DNA of 64,000 nt from JAOUEA01 sp963821935 (GTDB taxonomy: Bacteria > Actinomycetota > UBA4738 > HRBIN12), in NCBI GenBank assembly GCA_963821935.1, contig CAWGFM010000005.1, forward strand, positions 744,001 to 808,000, given 5' to 3'. Of this stretch, positions 1-8,372 are shown in pieces; the stretch's first letter is position 1; every line of letters begins with the position of its first letter. Made by a program: the position numbers and the translations under genes. The notes below the pieces were generated by a model. The model was not told the DNA's origin. It did not search any database and worked only from the letters and a program-made list of their open reading frames with translations.

Positions 1-54
1 GGGGCTGCAGGTCATCGACGGCTCCACCGGCTCGCCGCACGTGGGACGTGCGAC

Positions 55-1263
55 CTAGCGACGCTTCTTCCGCGCCCGAAGGCCGCTGCGACGCCCACGG
101 CTGCTCCCGCTGAACACCGTACGAGGCGGCGAGACCTTCATGCCCTCGAGCTCGAACTCGGCATGCAGATCGAGTCTGGCGGCCATACGGCTCACGTCAC
201 CGAGCTGCTGCGGTGTGACGAACGTCACGCTGGTGCCCGCGCGCCCGGCACGTGCGGTGCGACCGACGCGGTGCACGTAGCCCTTGTCGTCCTGTGGAGG
301 GTCGAAGTTCACGACCAGCGTGATGTCGTCCAGATCGAGACCTCGCGCCGCGACGTCGGTGGCGATCAAGACGCCGACATGCCGGTCCTCGAACCGCTGC
401 AACGCTCGTTCGCGAGCTTGTTGGGTCATGTCGCCGTGCATCGTCACGGCGGGCACGCTCTCGTTCCGCAGCTGGCGTGCGAGCGTCTCCACGTGACGCT
501 TCGTGTTGACGAAGACCAGGGTGAGACCCGTTGCCTCTTCCTGGCGAGCCAAGCGGATCAGCGTCGTCAGCTTCTCCGCCTGCTCGACGGGGATGAAGCG
601 ATGGTCGGCCTCATCCACCGTGAAGCCCTCGGACTCGATCTCGTGGCGGACCGGGTTCTGCGTGTAGACCTCGGCGATGCGGCCCACGGCACCGTCCAGG
701 GTGGCCGAGAAGAACATCGTCTGACGTTCCTTCGGCACGTGGCGGACGATCCGATCCACCTGCGGCTGGAACCCCATGTCGAGCATGCGATCCGCCTCGT
801 CCAGCACGAAGATGCGCACGTGCCGCAGCGACACCAGCTTGCGATCGACCAGATCGTCGAGGCGCCCCGGCGTGGCGATCAAGATGTGGGCCTTGTCCGC
901 TCCCCGAGCCTGCTCCTTGACGTTGGTACCGCCGTACACGGCCTTGACGCGCAGGTGCTTGGCCTTGGCGATGTCCACGAAGTCGTCCTTGACCTGGGTC
1001 GCCAACTCACGGGTCGGCACCAGCACCAACGCCTGGGGGAGATCGACGGAGCCGGGGTCGAGCTGCTCGACGATGGGGATCGCGAAGCCCAAGGTCTTGC
1101 CCGATCCGGTCTGAGACTTCGCGAGCGTGTCGCGCCCCTGCGTGGCGTCCTCGATCACCATCACCTGGATGGGGAACGGGGACTCGATGCCGCGCGAGGC
1201 CAGGGTGTCCACGACAGCATCGGACACGCCGAGGTCGCGGAAGGAACGGTACGGGGTGGCCAT
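55..1263 (-). CDS. DEAD-box ATP-dependent RNA helicase
   Basis: Cytoplasmic RNA helicase that remodels RNA duplexes with ATP, as in ribosome assembly or mRNA turnover. The 402-residue product shows the family motifs in order: FPIQ (Q motif), AKSQTGSGKT (Walker A), PTRELA, DEAD, FFSAT and HRVGRTARAGRAG (motif VI), then a short basic tail ending GLRARKKRR that probably binds RNA. The frame stays open 85 codons further upstream, but family similarity begins at MATPYRSF; that ATG has no Shine-Dalgarno and has TACGCT 9 bases before it, so a leaderless start is chosen. It is divergent from the transketolase gene. The short length and basic tail favour an RhlE-like member, but the exact subfamily cannot be fixed by reading alone. 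Confidence 0.93.
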   Translation of the reverse strand: MATPYRSFRDLGVSDAVVDTLASRGIESPFPIQVMVIEDATQGRDTLAKSQTGSGKTLGFAIPIVEQLDPGSVDLPQALVLVPTRELATQVKDDFVDIAKAKHLRVKAVYGGTNVKEQARGADKAHILIATPGRLDDLVDRKLVSLRHVRIFVLDEADRMLDMGFQPQVDRIVRHVPKERQTMFFSATLDGAVGRIAEVYTQNPVRHEIESEGFTVDEADHRFIPVEQAEKLTTLIRLARQEEATGLTLVFVNTKRHVETLARQLRNESVPAVTMHGDMTQQARERALQRFEDRHVGVLIATDVAARGLDLDDITLVVNFDPPQDDKGYVHRVGRTARAGRAGTSVTFVTPQQLGDVSRMAARLDLHAEFELEGMKVSPPRTVFSGSSRGRRSGLRARKKRR

Positions 1264-1272
1264 GCACCATCG

Positions 1273-1278
1273 AGCGTA
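1273..1278 (-). promoter_or_regulatory. -10 element of leaderless helicase promoter
   Basis: TACGCT on the minus strand, 9 bases before the helicase ATG. The same hexamer serves as -10 in a complete promoter (TTGACG, 17 bp, TACGCT) upstream of the Rrf2 gene at 34.1 kb, which supports the reading. No convincing -35. Confidence 0.5.
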
Positions 1279-1348
1279 CCCGTTCTCAGCGGCCGAAGGC
1301 CGGCAGCGGCGGGCGCTCCTGGGGTCCGCGGCGTGGCGCCCAGGGCGG

Positions 1349-1354
1349 TACGCT
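1349..1354 (+). promoter_or_regulatory. Probable -10 element for transketolase
   Basis: TACGCT about 55 bases before the transketolase start, predicting a leader of about 50 bases that holds a GAGGGG ribosome binding site. Inferred from the hexamer alone. Confidence 0.35.
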
Positions 1355-1409
1355 GGGCCGGTCCACGCGTTCGCGACGACGGGCGACGCACCGACCGATG
1401 AGGGGATCG

Positions 1410-3254
1410 ATGGACGACCGTACCCAGCTCTGGAACGACGTGGCCGCACAGATCGCGGTGGACAGCATCCGGTGCACGACCAAGGCAGGATCGGGTCATC
1501 CGACGTCCTCGATGTCATGCGCGCATCTGCTGTCCGTGCTGTACACCGACCACCTCCGCTTCGACGTCGGTGACCCCAAGTCGCCCGCCAACGACCGGTT
1601 CGTGATGTCGAAGGGACACGCGGCCCCGGCGTTGTACTCGGTGCTGAAGGCCATCGGCGCGATCAGCGATGAGGAGCTCCTCACGCTGCGTCAGTTCGGC
1701 TCACCGATCCAAGGCCACCCTGCCCCGGTCCCCGAGATGCCGTGGATCGACGTCGCCAGCGGCTCGTTGGGCCAAGGCCTCGCGGTCGGCCTCGGGATGT
1801 CGTTGGCCATGCGGCTGGACGGCCTCCCCGGCAGGACCTGGGTGCTCATGGGTGATTCCGAGATCGCGGAGGGCAGCGTCTGGGAAGCGATGGAGGCTGC
1901 GGCCTTCCACGAGGTCGACAACCTGGTCGCGATCCTCGACCTCAACAGGCTCGGCCAGCGCGGTCCCACGATGCATGGATGGAACGCGGACCTGTTCGCC
2001 AGACGCGCGCAGGCATACGGTTGGCACACGATCGAGATCGACGGCCATGACGTCGCGTCGATCGACGCCGCGTACACGGAAGCGAGCGCAGCTGAACGGC
2101 CGACGCTGATCGTGGCGCGCACCGAGAAGGGCCACGGGGTCTCGTTCCTGGCCAACCAGGAGGGGTGGCACGGCAAGGCGGTCCCGGCCGATCGGGAAGG
2201 CGCCGCGATCGAGGAGCTGGGTGGCATCCGTTCGCTCACGATCACGCCGTCGAGCCCTGCGGACCTCAAGCCGCTGATCCTCGGGGAGTTGCACTCCGAG
2301 CCCGCTCCCACCTACACCGATGCCGTGCCCACGCGCAAGGCGTTCGGCGAGGCGCTGGCGTGGCTCGCCGGTCATCGGCCCGACCTCGTGGTGCTGGACG
2401 GCGAGGTCGGAAACTCCACGCACACGGAGGACTTCCAAGCGGTCGCCCCCGAGCGATTCATCGAGATGTACATCGCCGAACAGGCCATGGTGGGCGCGCA
2501 GACGGGACTCCAGGCGCTGGGCAAGACCGCCTTCGCCGCCACCTTCGGAGCGTTCATCAGCCGCGCCGCGGACTTCGTGCGCATGGGTGCCATCAGCCGC
2601 GCGAACCTGCGTCTCTGCGGGTCGCACGCCGGCGTCTCGATCGGCGAAGACGGTCCGTCGCAGATGGCGGTCGAAGATTTGGCGATGTTCCGGGCACTGC
2701 ACGGCTCCACCGTCCTGTACCCGGCCGACGGTCACGCCACGATCAAGCTCGTCACCACCATGTGCGACCTGCCGGGCATCTCCTATCTGCGCACCACCCG
2801 CGAGGCGACGCCGCTGGTGTACGAGGCGGACGAGGACTTCCCGGTGGGCGGCTCGAAGACGGTGCGCGCGTCCGACGCCGATACGGTGACTTTGATCGGT
2901 GCGGGAGTGACGCTCCACGCATGCATGCAGGCGGCCGACGCGCTCGCCGACGAAGGGATCGCTGCCCGCGTGATCGATGCGTACAGCGTGAAGCCCATCG
3001 ATGCTGCCACGCTCCGGCGTGCGTTCGACGAGACCGGCATCCTGATCGTGTCCGAGGATCACCGGGTGGAAGGTGGCCTGGGTGACGCGGTCCTCAGCGC
3101 GCTCGCGGCGACCGGCCCCATGAACGGCTCGGTCATCGGGCTCGGGGTCACGGAGATGCCGGGGTCGGGCACCGCGGAGCAGATGCGCGCCTGGGCCGGC
3201 ATCGACGGCACCTCCATCGCCGCGCGCGCCCGTGACGCGATCGCGGTCCGCTGA
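1410..3254 (+). CDS. tkt: Transketolase, single-chain metazoan-like type
   Basis: Thiamine-diphosphate enzyme of the non-oxidative pentose phosphate pathway; moves two-carbon ketol units between sugar phosphates. The 614 residues hold the ThDP-binding half (SGHPTS, SKGHAAP, GSLGQGL, GDSEIAEGSVWEAM, DLNRLGQ, WHGKAVP), the pyrimidine-binding half (AEQAMVGAQTGL, CGSHAGVSIGEDGPSQMA, EDLAMFR) and a C-terminal domain. Length and these strings match the about 620-residue animal-type transketolase better than the 660-700-residue enzyme of most bacteria, judged from memory of the families. Two ATGs are possible (1398 and 1410); GAGGGG lies 4 bases before the second, which is preferred. It stands alone, without tal or zwf next to it; the GGDEF/EAL gene converges on it 8 bases downstream. 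Confidence 0.92.
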   Translation: MDDRTQLWNDVAAQIAVDSIRCTTKAGSGHPTSSMSCAHLLSVLYTDHLRFDVGDPKSPANDRFVMSKGHAAPALYSVLKAIGAISDEELLTLRQFGSPIQGHPAPVPEMPWIDVASGSLGQGLAVGLGMSLAMRLDGLPGRTWVLMGDSEIAEGSVWEAMEAAAFHEVDNLVAILDLNRLGQRGPTMHGWNADLFARRAQAYGWHTIEIDGHDVASIDAAYTEASAAERPTLIVARTEKGHGVSFLANQEGWHGKAVPADREGAAIEELGGIRSLTITPSSPADLKPLILGELHSEPAPTYTDAVPTRKAFGEALAWLAGHRPDLVVLDGEVGNSTHTEDFQAVAPERFIEMYIAEQAMVGAQTGLQALGKTAFAATFGAFISRAADFVRMGAISRANLRLCGSHAGVSIGEDGPSQMAVEDLAMFRALHGSTVLYPADGHATIKLVTTMCDLPGISYLRTTREATPLVYEADEDFPVGGSKTVRASDADTVTLIGAGVTLHACMQAADALADEGIAARVIDAYSVKPIDAATLRRAFDETGILIVSEDHRVEGGLGDAVLSALAATGPMNGSVIGLGVTEMPGSGTAEQMRAWAGIDGTSIAARARDAIAVR

Positions 3255-3262
3255 TCGCGGGG

Positions 3263-5542
3263 TTACCGAACCGGGGCGGCGGCCTGGAGCCGCGGCAGGC
3301 CACCCAGCGCCAGGGCGATGATCTCCTCCGGAGGGACCGGCCGTGAGAACAGGAAGCCCTGGCCCAGCTGACAGTCATGGTCGATGAGGAACGCCAGCTC
3401 GGCCTCGGTCTCGATACCTTCGGCCAGGGTCGTCATCTCCAGTCCGCGGGCCAGCTCCAGGAACGCACTGACGATGCTCGCGGATTGCCCATCGGTGTCG
3501 ACGTTGCTCACGAACGACCGGTCGATCTTCAGGACGCTGACGGGCATCTCTCGCAGGCGCGAGAGTGACGAGTACCCCGTGCCGAAGTCGTCGATCGCGA
3601 TCCGCAGGCCGCCCTCGTGCAGTTGCGACAGGATCCGTTGTGCCCGATCGGGGTCCATCATGGCGGAGGTCTCGGTGATCTCGACCATCACACGAGCTGG
3701 GTCGATCGAGCCCTCGTGGATGCGCGCCAGGATGCGTTCGGACAGGTCGGGCTGCCAGAACTGTCGCGGTGAGAGGTTGAAGCCGATCTCCAGATCGATG
3801 CCAAGCTCACGCCAGGCCTGCGCCTGGTAGACGAGCTCGCGAACCACCCAGTCACCGATCAGCTCGATCAGGCCCAGCTCTTCGGCGAGCGGGATGAACT
3901 CGATCGGGGGGACCATCGTGCCATCCGGTTCGATCCACCGGATCAGGGCTTCGACGCCTGTCATGGTGCCCGACCCGAGCTCGAGCACGGGCTGGTAGTG
4001 AAGGGCCCACCGCTGCGTTTCGACCGCCTTGCGCAGTCGTGTCACGAACTGCAGCTTGGCTGCTGAGTCGAAGGCGCCGTGCGAAGAGACGACGTAGCCG
4101 GCCGGGCCGGCCTTCTTCGACTCATACATCGCTGCGTCAGCATTGCGCTGGAGGCCGCCCGCGTCTTCGGCGTCCTGCGGGTACAGGCTCAACCCGACGC
4201 TGACCGACAGATACACCTCGGTGCCCCCGACCTCGAACGGGGCCGTCATGGCCTGTTGCACCCGCTGGGCGGCCGCTTCGGCGCGCACGACGGCGGTGTC
4301 CATGTCGCCCGCGGTCTCTCGTTCGAGGTCGGCGATCAGCATCAGGAACTGGTCGCCGCCCCGGCGAGCAACCAGGTCGGTCTCTCGGGTCGCCTCGCGG
4401 AGGCGGTCGGCCACCATCTTCAGCAGTTGATCCCCGCTCGCATGCCCGAGCGAGTCATTGACCAAGCGGAAGTCGTCAACATCGACACACGCCACCGCCA
4501 CCGATCCCTCGTGACGACGGGCCCGGGCGAGCGAGAGCTCGAGGAGCTCCTCGAACATCGACCGCGACGGCAGCCCGGTGAGCTCGTCGTGATAGGCGTG
4601 GAACGCGACGGCCTCGTCGTCGCGTTTTCGGTCGGTGATGTCCATCATCACGCCGTGCGAGAAGCGGGACATGCCGCGTGCGTCCCGGACCATGGTGGCC
4701 TCGTCGTGGACCCACACCACCCGCCCGTCCTTGTGGAACATTCGGTACTCGAGCGAGAACGGCTCGCCGGTCTCGTTGTGCCGAGCGTTCTCGGCCAATG
4801 CTCGGGCCTTGTCGTCGGGATGCATCACCTTGGGCCACAGATCATGGTCGGCATAGAACTCCTGCGGCGTGTACCCGAGGAGCTGCTCGATCTGCGGGCT
4901 GATGTAGACCGATGACGCCGATTCATCCGGCCCGTCGATGTAGACCACCGCGGGACCCTGCTCGACCATGGAACGGAACTGATCCTCACCGAACCGCACG
5001 GTCTCCTCGTGCCGATCACGTCGGAGCGCCTCGCCGACCGCCGCGGCGGCCACCCGCAAGCTCTCGATGTCCTCCTCGCTCCACGCGCGGTCGTCGGTGC
5101 AGTCGTCGAACCCGACGTAGCCCCACCATTCCTCGCCCATGAAGATCGGGGCCGAGGCCACCGAGAGCACGCCTTCAGCGGCCAGCACCCCTCGCTCGGG
5201 CTCGGGGAGTTGGTCGACCGGTCCCACGATGCCCTCGCCAGAGCCGTACAGCTCGATCCGCCGAGAGAAGTCGGGGGCGTAAGGATGCAGATGGTTGCCG
5301 GGATCCTCGAAGATCTGCCGGACCCCGTCGGCGTCCCATTCACCGACCAGGTCCATCCAGAGCCTTCCGTCCGGTGAACGGATGTTCTGGAAGATGAAGG
5401 CGCGATCGGCGTGCGCAGCCGAGCCGAGGTGCCCCAGCACCTCATCCAGCCGGTCGATCCACCCTTCACCCTGGAGCAGTTGATCGAGGGTGAATCCGGC
5501 GGCTGCCAGCACGGCCTCTCCGCGAGCCGAGGGAGCCCTCAT
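3263..5542 (-). CDS. GAF-PAS-GGDEF-EAL cyclic-di-GMP signalling protein
   Basis: Cytoplasmic cyclic-di-GMP turnover protein of 759 residues, no transmembrane segment. Order: GAF-like sensor (about 10-175), PAS with PAC tail (about 185-308, ending DITDRKR), GGDEF (about 315-485) and EAL (about 500-750). The cyclase signature reads RRGGDQF (395-399) instead of GGDEF/GGEEF, so cyclase activity is doubtful. The EAL half looks complete: GVEALIRW (531-533), EITET, IDDFGTGYSS, LKIDRSF, LAEGIETE and QLGQGFLFSRP, so phosphodiesterase activity is the safer prediction. The frame is open far upstream to 7057, antisense to other genes; MRAPSARGE is taken as start because the GAF domain begins directly after it. 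A near-match -10 (TACCCA) lies 6 bases upstream. Confidence 0.9.
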   Translation of the reverse strand: MRAPSARGEAVLAAAGFTLDQLLQGEGWIDRLDEVLGHLGSAAHADRAFIFQNIRSPDGRLWMDLVGEWDADGVRQIFEDPGNHLHPYAPDFSRRIELYGSGEGIVGPVDQLPEPERGVLAAEGVLSVASAPIFMGEEWWGYVGFDDCTDDRAWSEEDIESLRVAAAAVGEALRRDRHEETVRFGEDQFRSMVEQGPAVVYIDGPDESASSVYISPQIEQLLGYTPQEFYADHDLWPKVMHPDDKARALAENARHNETGEPFSLEYRMFHKDGRVVWVHDEATMVRDARGMSRFSHGVMMDITDRKRDDEAVAFHAYHDELTGLPSRSMFEELLELSLARARRHEGSVAVACVDVDDFRLVNDSLGHASGDQLLKMVADRLREATRETDLVARRGGDQFLMLIADLERETAGDMDTAVVRAEAAAQRVQQAMTAPFEVGGTEVYLSVSVGLSLYPQDAEDAGGLQRNADAAMYESKKAGPAGYVVSSHGAFDSAAKLQFVTRLRKAVETQRWALHYQPVLELGSGTMTGVEALIRWIEPDGTMVPPIEFIPLAEELGLIELIGDWVVRELVYQAQAWRELGIDLEIGFNLSPRQFWQPDLSERILARIHEGSIDPARVMVEITETSAMMDPDRAQRILSQLHEGGLRIAIDDFGTGYSSLSRLREMPVSVLKIDRSFVSNVDTDGQSASIVSAFLELARGLEMTTLAEGIETEAELAFLIDHDCQLGQGFLFSRPVPPEEIIALALGGLPRLQAAAPVR

Positions 5543-5596
5543 ACGGTCTGGGTATCGGCCTTGCGCCCGCGGCCCTGAAGCGGAACGGGGGCCTGC

Positions 5597-5602
5597 TACC
5601 CT
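5597..5602 (+). promoter_or_regulatory. -10 element of leaderless promoter (small basic protein)
   Basis: TACCCT 9 bases before the ATG at 5612; there is no purine-rich ribosome binding site between them. Confidence 0.45.
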
Positions 5603-5611
5603 TGGTCGCCT

Positions 5612-5887
5612 ATGGCTGACTATCGCGAGATCCTGCACGAACGCCTGTATCTCAAGGTGCCGGGGAGCGACAAGCTGCGCAAGACGGCGGCCAACCGCCT
5701 CAAGCACCTGGAGTCGAACGGGTGGCGAGAGCTGGAGCGCGACCAGCGACCCGATCACATCATGATCAAGTTCGAGCGCACCGGACACGCCCCCATGAAG
5801 GCGCGACTGCCCAAGCAAGGGCCTGAGATCCGCATCGAACGGCGCCCTCGCCGCGACGACAACCGTCGTGGTGGCGGCCGGCGTTAG
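5612..5887 (+). CDS. Small basic protein of unknown function
   Basis: A 91-residue protein I do not recognise. It is strongly charged: LHERLYLKVPGSDKLRKTAA at the start, a helical middle (RLKHLESNGWRELERDQR), a beta-like HIMIKFERTGHAP and an Arg-rich end (IERRPRRDDNRRGGGRR). There is no signal peptide or membrane segment. The basic tail suggests nucleic acid or ribosome association, which is inference only. It is divergent from the GGDEF/EAL gene and precedes the aminomutase operon by 165 bases with a separate promoter-like element between. Strong third-position G/C and a -10 hexamer at the right distance support it as a real gene. Confidence 0.7.
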   Translation: MADYREILHERLYLKVPGSDKLRKTAANRLKHLESNGWRELERDQRPDHIMIKFERTGHAPMKARLPKQGPEIRIERRPRRDDNRRGGGRR

Positions 5888-5965
5888 CTGGGCATCCAGG
5901 AACGCCAGTCGGCGCCAGCCGAATATCCTTCGGTCTGACCGCGTTCCTACCGGATGGTTTCCGGG

Positions 5966-5971
5966 TATTAT
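5966..5971 (+). promoter_or_regulatory. Probable -10 element of the aminomutase operon
   Basis: TATTAT in an otherwise G+C-rich intergenic region, about 80 bases before the kamA-like start. No good -35 at 16-18 bp. It predicts a leader of about 75 bases containing the 7-codon upstream frame. Confidence 0.4.
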
Positions 5972-6032
5972 CGCTGCTGAACACAGGTCTTTCGAACCGC
6001 GCGCCGAAGTGAGCGCCGCGGGGAGAGTTCCC

Positions 6033-6056
6033 ATGAAGCAGGGGGTGCCACCGTGA
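6033..6056 (+). CDS. Putative upstream leader peptide (7 codons)
   Basis: ATG preceded at 5 bases by GGGGAGAG, the best ribosome binding site in this leader, encodes MKQGVPP and stops at a TGA that overlaps the GTG start of the aminomutase (GTGA). This arrangement suggests translational coupling. Its own AAGCAGGGGG region also serves as ribosome binding site for the next gene. Could be chance; no family is known to me. Confidence 0.35.
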   Translation: MKQGVPP

Positions 6057-7537
6057 GCGTCGAGTTCCATTCCACGATCGAAGACTCCGACCAGGTCGAG
6101 GCTCCTCAGCCTTCCAGCGTTCGGCCCGGCCACCGCGATCCACACGCGCACGCCGCCGAACAGCCCTTCACCTATCCGTTGCTCCGCGAGTTCGCCGAGC
6201 CCGACTGGACCCGCCTCCCCGGTTACCGCGACGTCACGAAGGAGCAATGGGAGTCGGCACAGTGGCAGCGGGCCCACACCGTGAAGAACCTGAAGGAGTT
6301 CTCCGGAGCCCTGGGCGAGTTCCTGGACGAGGAGCTGCTCGAGGACATCCGCCGAGACCAGGAAGAGCGCGCGACGATGTCGATGCTGCTTCCGCCGCAG
6401 ATGATCAACACCATGGTCGAGAATGACCTGCGCGGCGACCCGGTCCGCCGGTACATGGCGCCGGCGCTGTCCGAGCGGGAGCAGGACTGGCCCAGCCACC
6501 CGCTGTCGGCTCGCGATTCGTTGCACGAGGCCGACATGTGGGCGGTGGAAGGGCTCACGCACCGCTACCCCACCAAGGTGCTCGCCGAGCTGATCCCCAC
6601 CTGTCCCCAGTACTGCGGCCACTGCACCCGGATGGACCTGGTGGGCAACGACACGCTCCAGGTCCTCAAGTACAAGTTCGAGACCAAGCAGAACGAGCGC
6701 TGGGACAACATGCTCGACTACCTGCGCCGCACCCCGCAGGTCCGCGACGTCGTGGTGTCGGGCGGTGACATGGCCAACGTGCCGGTCAAGCGCCTGGAGG
6801 CGTTCATCATGTCGCTCCTGGACATCGAGAACGTCCGCGACATCCGCATCGCGACCAAGGGGCTCATGGGCCTGCCGCAGCATTTCCTGCAGGACGATGT
6901 GCGCGCTGCGTTCGGTCGCATGGGCGAACTGGCCGTGGCACGGGGCGTGGACATCGCGGTGCACACGCACGTGAACCATGCCAACTCGGTGACGCCGCTG
7001 GTCCGCGACGCGGCGCAGATGGTGCTGGACTCGGGCTTCCGCGATGTTCGCAACCAAGGGGTCCTGTTACGGGGCGTGAACTCCAACCTGAACGACCTGC
7101 TCGAGCTGTGCTTCACCCTGCTCGATCACGGCAAGATCCTGCCGTACTACTTCTACATGTGCGACATGATCCCCAACGCCGAGCACTGGCGCACCAGCGT
7201 TGCCGAGACGCAGGCGCTTCAGTACGGCCTGCTGGGGTACATGCCTGGGTTCGCGACGCCGCGCATGGTGTGCGACGTGCCATTCGTGGGCAAGCGCTGG
7301 GTGCACATGGCCGGCGAGTACGACCGCACCCGTGGCATCTCATACTGGACCAAGAACTACCGCACCGGGATCGAATCCGACGACCCAGAGGCGCTGACCC
7401 GGCAGTACCACTACTACGACCCCATCTACACGCTTCCCGAGGAGGGTCAGGCGTGGTGGCGGGACCGGATGCACGAGGGTCTCGACGAGCTGCTCGCCGG
7501 CCTCGCGACCGAGCAGGGCATCGAGATCGGCGCCTGA
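6053..7537 (+). CDS. Lysine 2,3-aminomutase-like radical SAM enzyme
   Basis: Radical SAM, PLP-dependent enzyme of the KamA family, predicted to move an alpha-amino group to the beta carbon. In the 494 residues the cluster motif is C184-x3-C188-x2-C191 (TCPQYCGHC) and VVSGGD (235-239) follows. Two aspartates equivalent to those that bind the lysine side-chain amine are kept (CDMIPN, D371; CDVP, D408), favouring a lysine-like substrate over glutamate. The usual glycine-rich PLP loop (PGGGGK in clostridial enzymes) is replaced by VPFVGKRW, with K413 the likely PLP lysine. About 150 N-terminal residues precede the core. GTG start with AGGGGG 6-8 bases upstream. The nitrilase gene follows after 10 bases; no ablB-type acetyltransferase is adjacent. 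Confidence 0.85.
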   Translation: MSVEFHSTIEDSDQVEAPQPSSVRPGHRDPHAHAAEQPFTYPLLREFAEPDWTRLPGYRDVTKEQWESAQWQRAHTVKNLKEFSGALGEFLDEELLEDIRRDQEERATMSMLLPPQMINTMVENDLRGDPVRRYMAPALSEREQDWPSHPLSARDSLHEADMWAVEGLTHRYPTKVLAELIPTCPQYCGHCTRMDLVGNDTLQVLKYKFETKQNERWDNMLDYLRRTPQVRDVVVSGGDMANVPVKRLEAFIMSLLDIENVRDIRIATKGLMGLPQHFLQDDVRAAFGRMGELAVARGVDIAVHTHVNHANSVTPLVRDAAQMVLDSGFRDVRNQGVLLRGVNSNLNDLLELCFTLLDHGKILPYYFYMCDMIPNAEHWRTSVAETQALQYGLLGYMPGFATPRMVCDVPFVGKRWVHMAGEYDRTRGISYWTKNYRTGIESDDPEALTRQYHYYDPIYTLPEEGQAWWRDRMHEGLDELLAGLATEQGIEIGA

Positions 7538-7547
7538 AGGAGCTGCC

Positions 7548-8372
7548 ATGACGCGCTTGTTGCACGTCGTCGGCGCACAGATCTCCCCCGTCGGCGGCGA
7601 CCCGGATGCGACGTTCGAGAAGTTCTCGAACGAGGTTCGCATCATGCGTGGATCGTTCCCGGACGCTCAGCTCTACCTGTTCCCTGAGCTCTACCTCGCG
7701 GCCGACGCCCCGTTCCGGTCCTCCGTGCCGCTCGCGGAGAACCGCCACCGGGTGCCGGGCCCGCTGACCGAGCGCATCGGCGAGGTGGCTCGGCGCGCTC
7801 GGCGATGGGTCCAGGCCGGTTCCATCTACGAGTCGGCGGGCGCCAAGACGTACAACACGGCGCTGCTCTTCGCTCCCGACGGAACGCTCGCATCGACCTA
7901 CCGCAAGCTGTTCCCGTGGATGCCGTTCGAACAAAGCGACCCTGGATCCGCGCCTCCGCCGGTCGTGGAGCTCCCTCGCATCGGGCTGGCGGGCATGATG
8001 ATCTGCTACGACGGCTGGTTCCCAGAGGTGCCGCGAGCCCTGGCACTCGGAGGCGCCGAGGTGATCTTGCACCCCACCCTCACGAGCACGCCCGATCGTG
8101 AAGAGGAACTGGTGCTGGCACGCGCGAACGCCATCGCGAACCAGTGCTACGTCCTCAACGTCAACGGTTCGCTCCAGGTCGGCGGCGGCCGCTCGATCGG
8201 GGTCGACCCCGAGGGCAGGATCCTGTTCGAGGGCGGCACGGGGGAGGAGTACTTCAGTGAGGTGCTCGACCTCGACCGGGTCACCACGGTCCGGGAGCGC
8301 GGCACGCGCGGCATGAATCGCCTGCTGTGGCAACTGGCTGAGCACGGACCCAAGCGCGTGCGGCTCCGCTAA
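7548..8372 (+). CDS. Nitrilase-superfamily carbon-nitrogen hydrolase
   Basis: Cytoplasmic amidase of the carbon-nitrogen hydrolase superfamily, 274 residues. The catalytic triad is visible as E47 (LFPELYLA), K120 (STYRKLFPW) and C153 (MMICYDGWFPE), with the usual spacing. These enzymes hydrolyse amides or N-carbamoyl compounds to acid plus ammonia; true nitrilase activity is less likely for a protein of this type. Start ATG follows AAGGAG by 5 bases and the gene lies 10 bases after the aminomutase, so the two are very probably one operon and may act on the same amino-acid pool. The 3' end overlaps the convergent secreted-protein gene by 4 bases. Confidence 0.88.
   Translation: MTRLLHVVGAQISPVGGDPDATFEKFSNEVRIMRGSFPDAQLYLFPELYLAADAPFRSSVPLAENRHRVPGPLTERIGEVARRARRWVQAGSIYESAGAKTYNTALLFAPDGTLASTYRKLFPWMPFEQSDPGSAPPPVVELPRIGLAGMMICYDGWFPEVPRALALGGAEVILHPTLTSTPDREEELVLARANAIANQCYVLNVNGSLQVGGGRSIGVDPEGRILFEGGTGEEYFSEVLDLDRVTTVRERGTRGMNRLLWQLAEHGPKRVRLR

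Noticed and set aside
5543..7057. N-terminal 500-residue extension of the GGDEF/EAL protein
   Set aside because: Lies antisense to the aminomutase and small basic protein genes and has no domain; the GAF domain starts at 5542.
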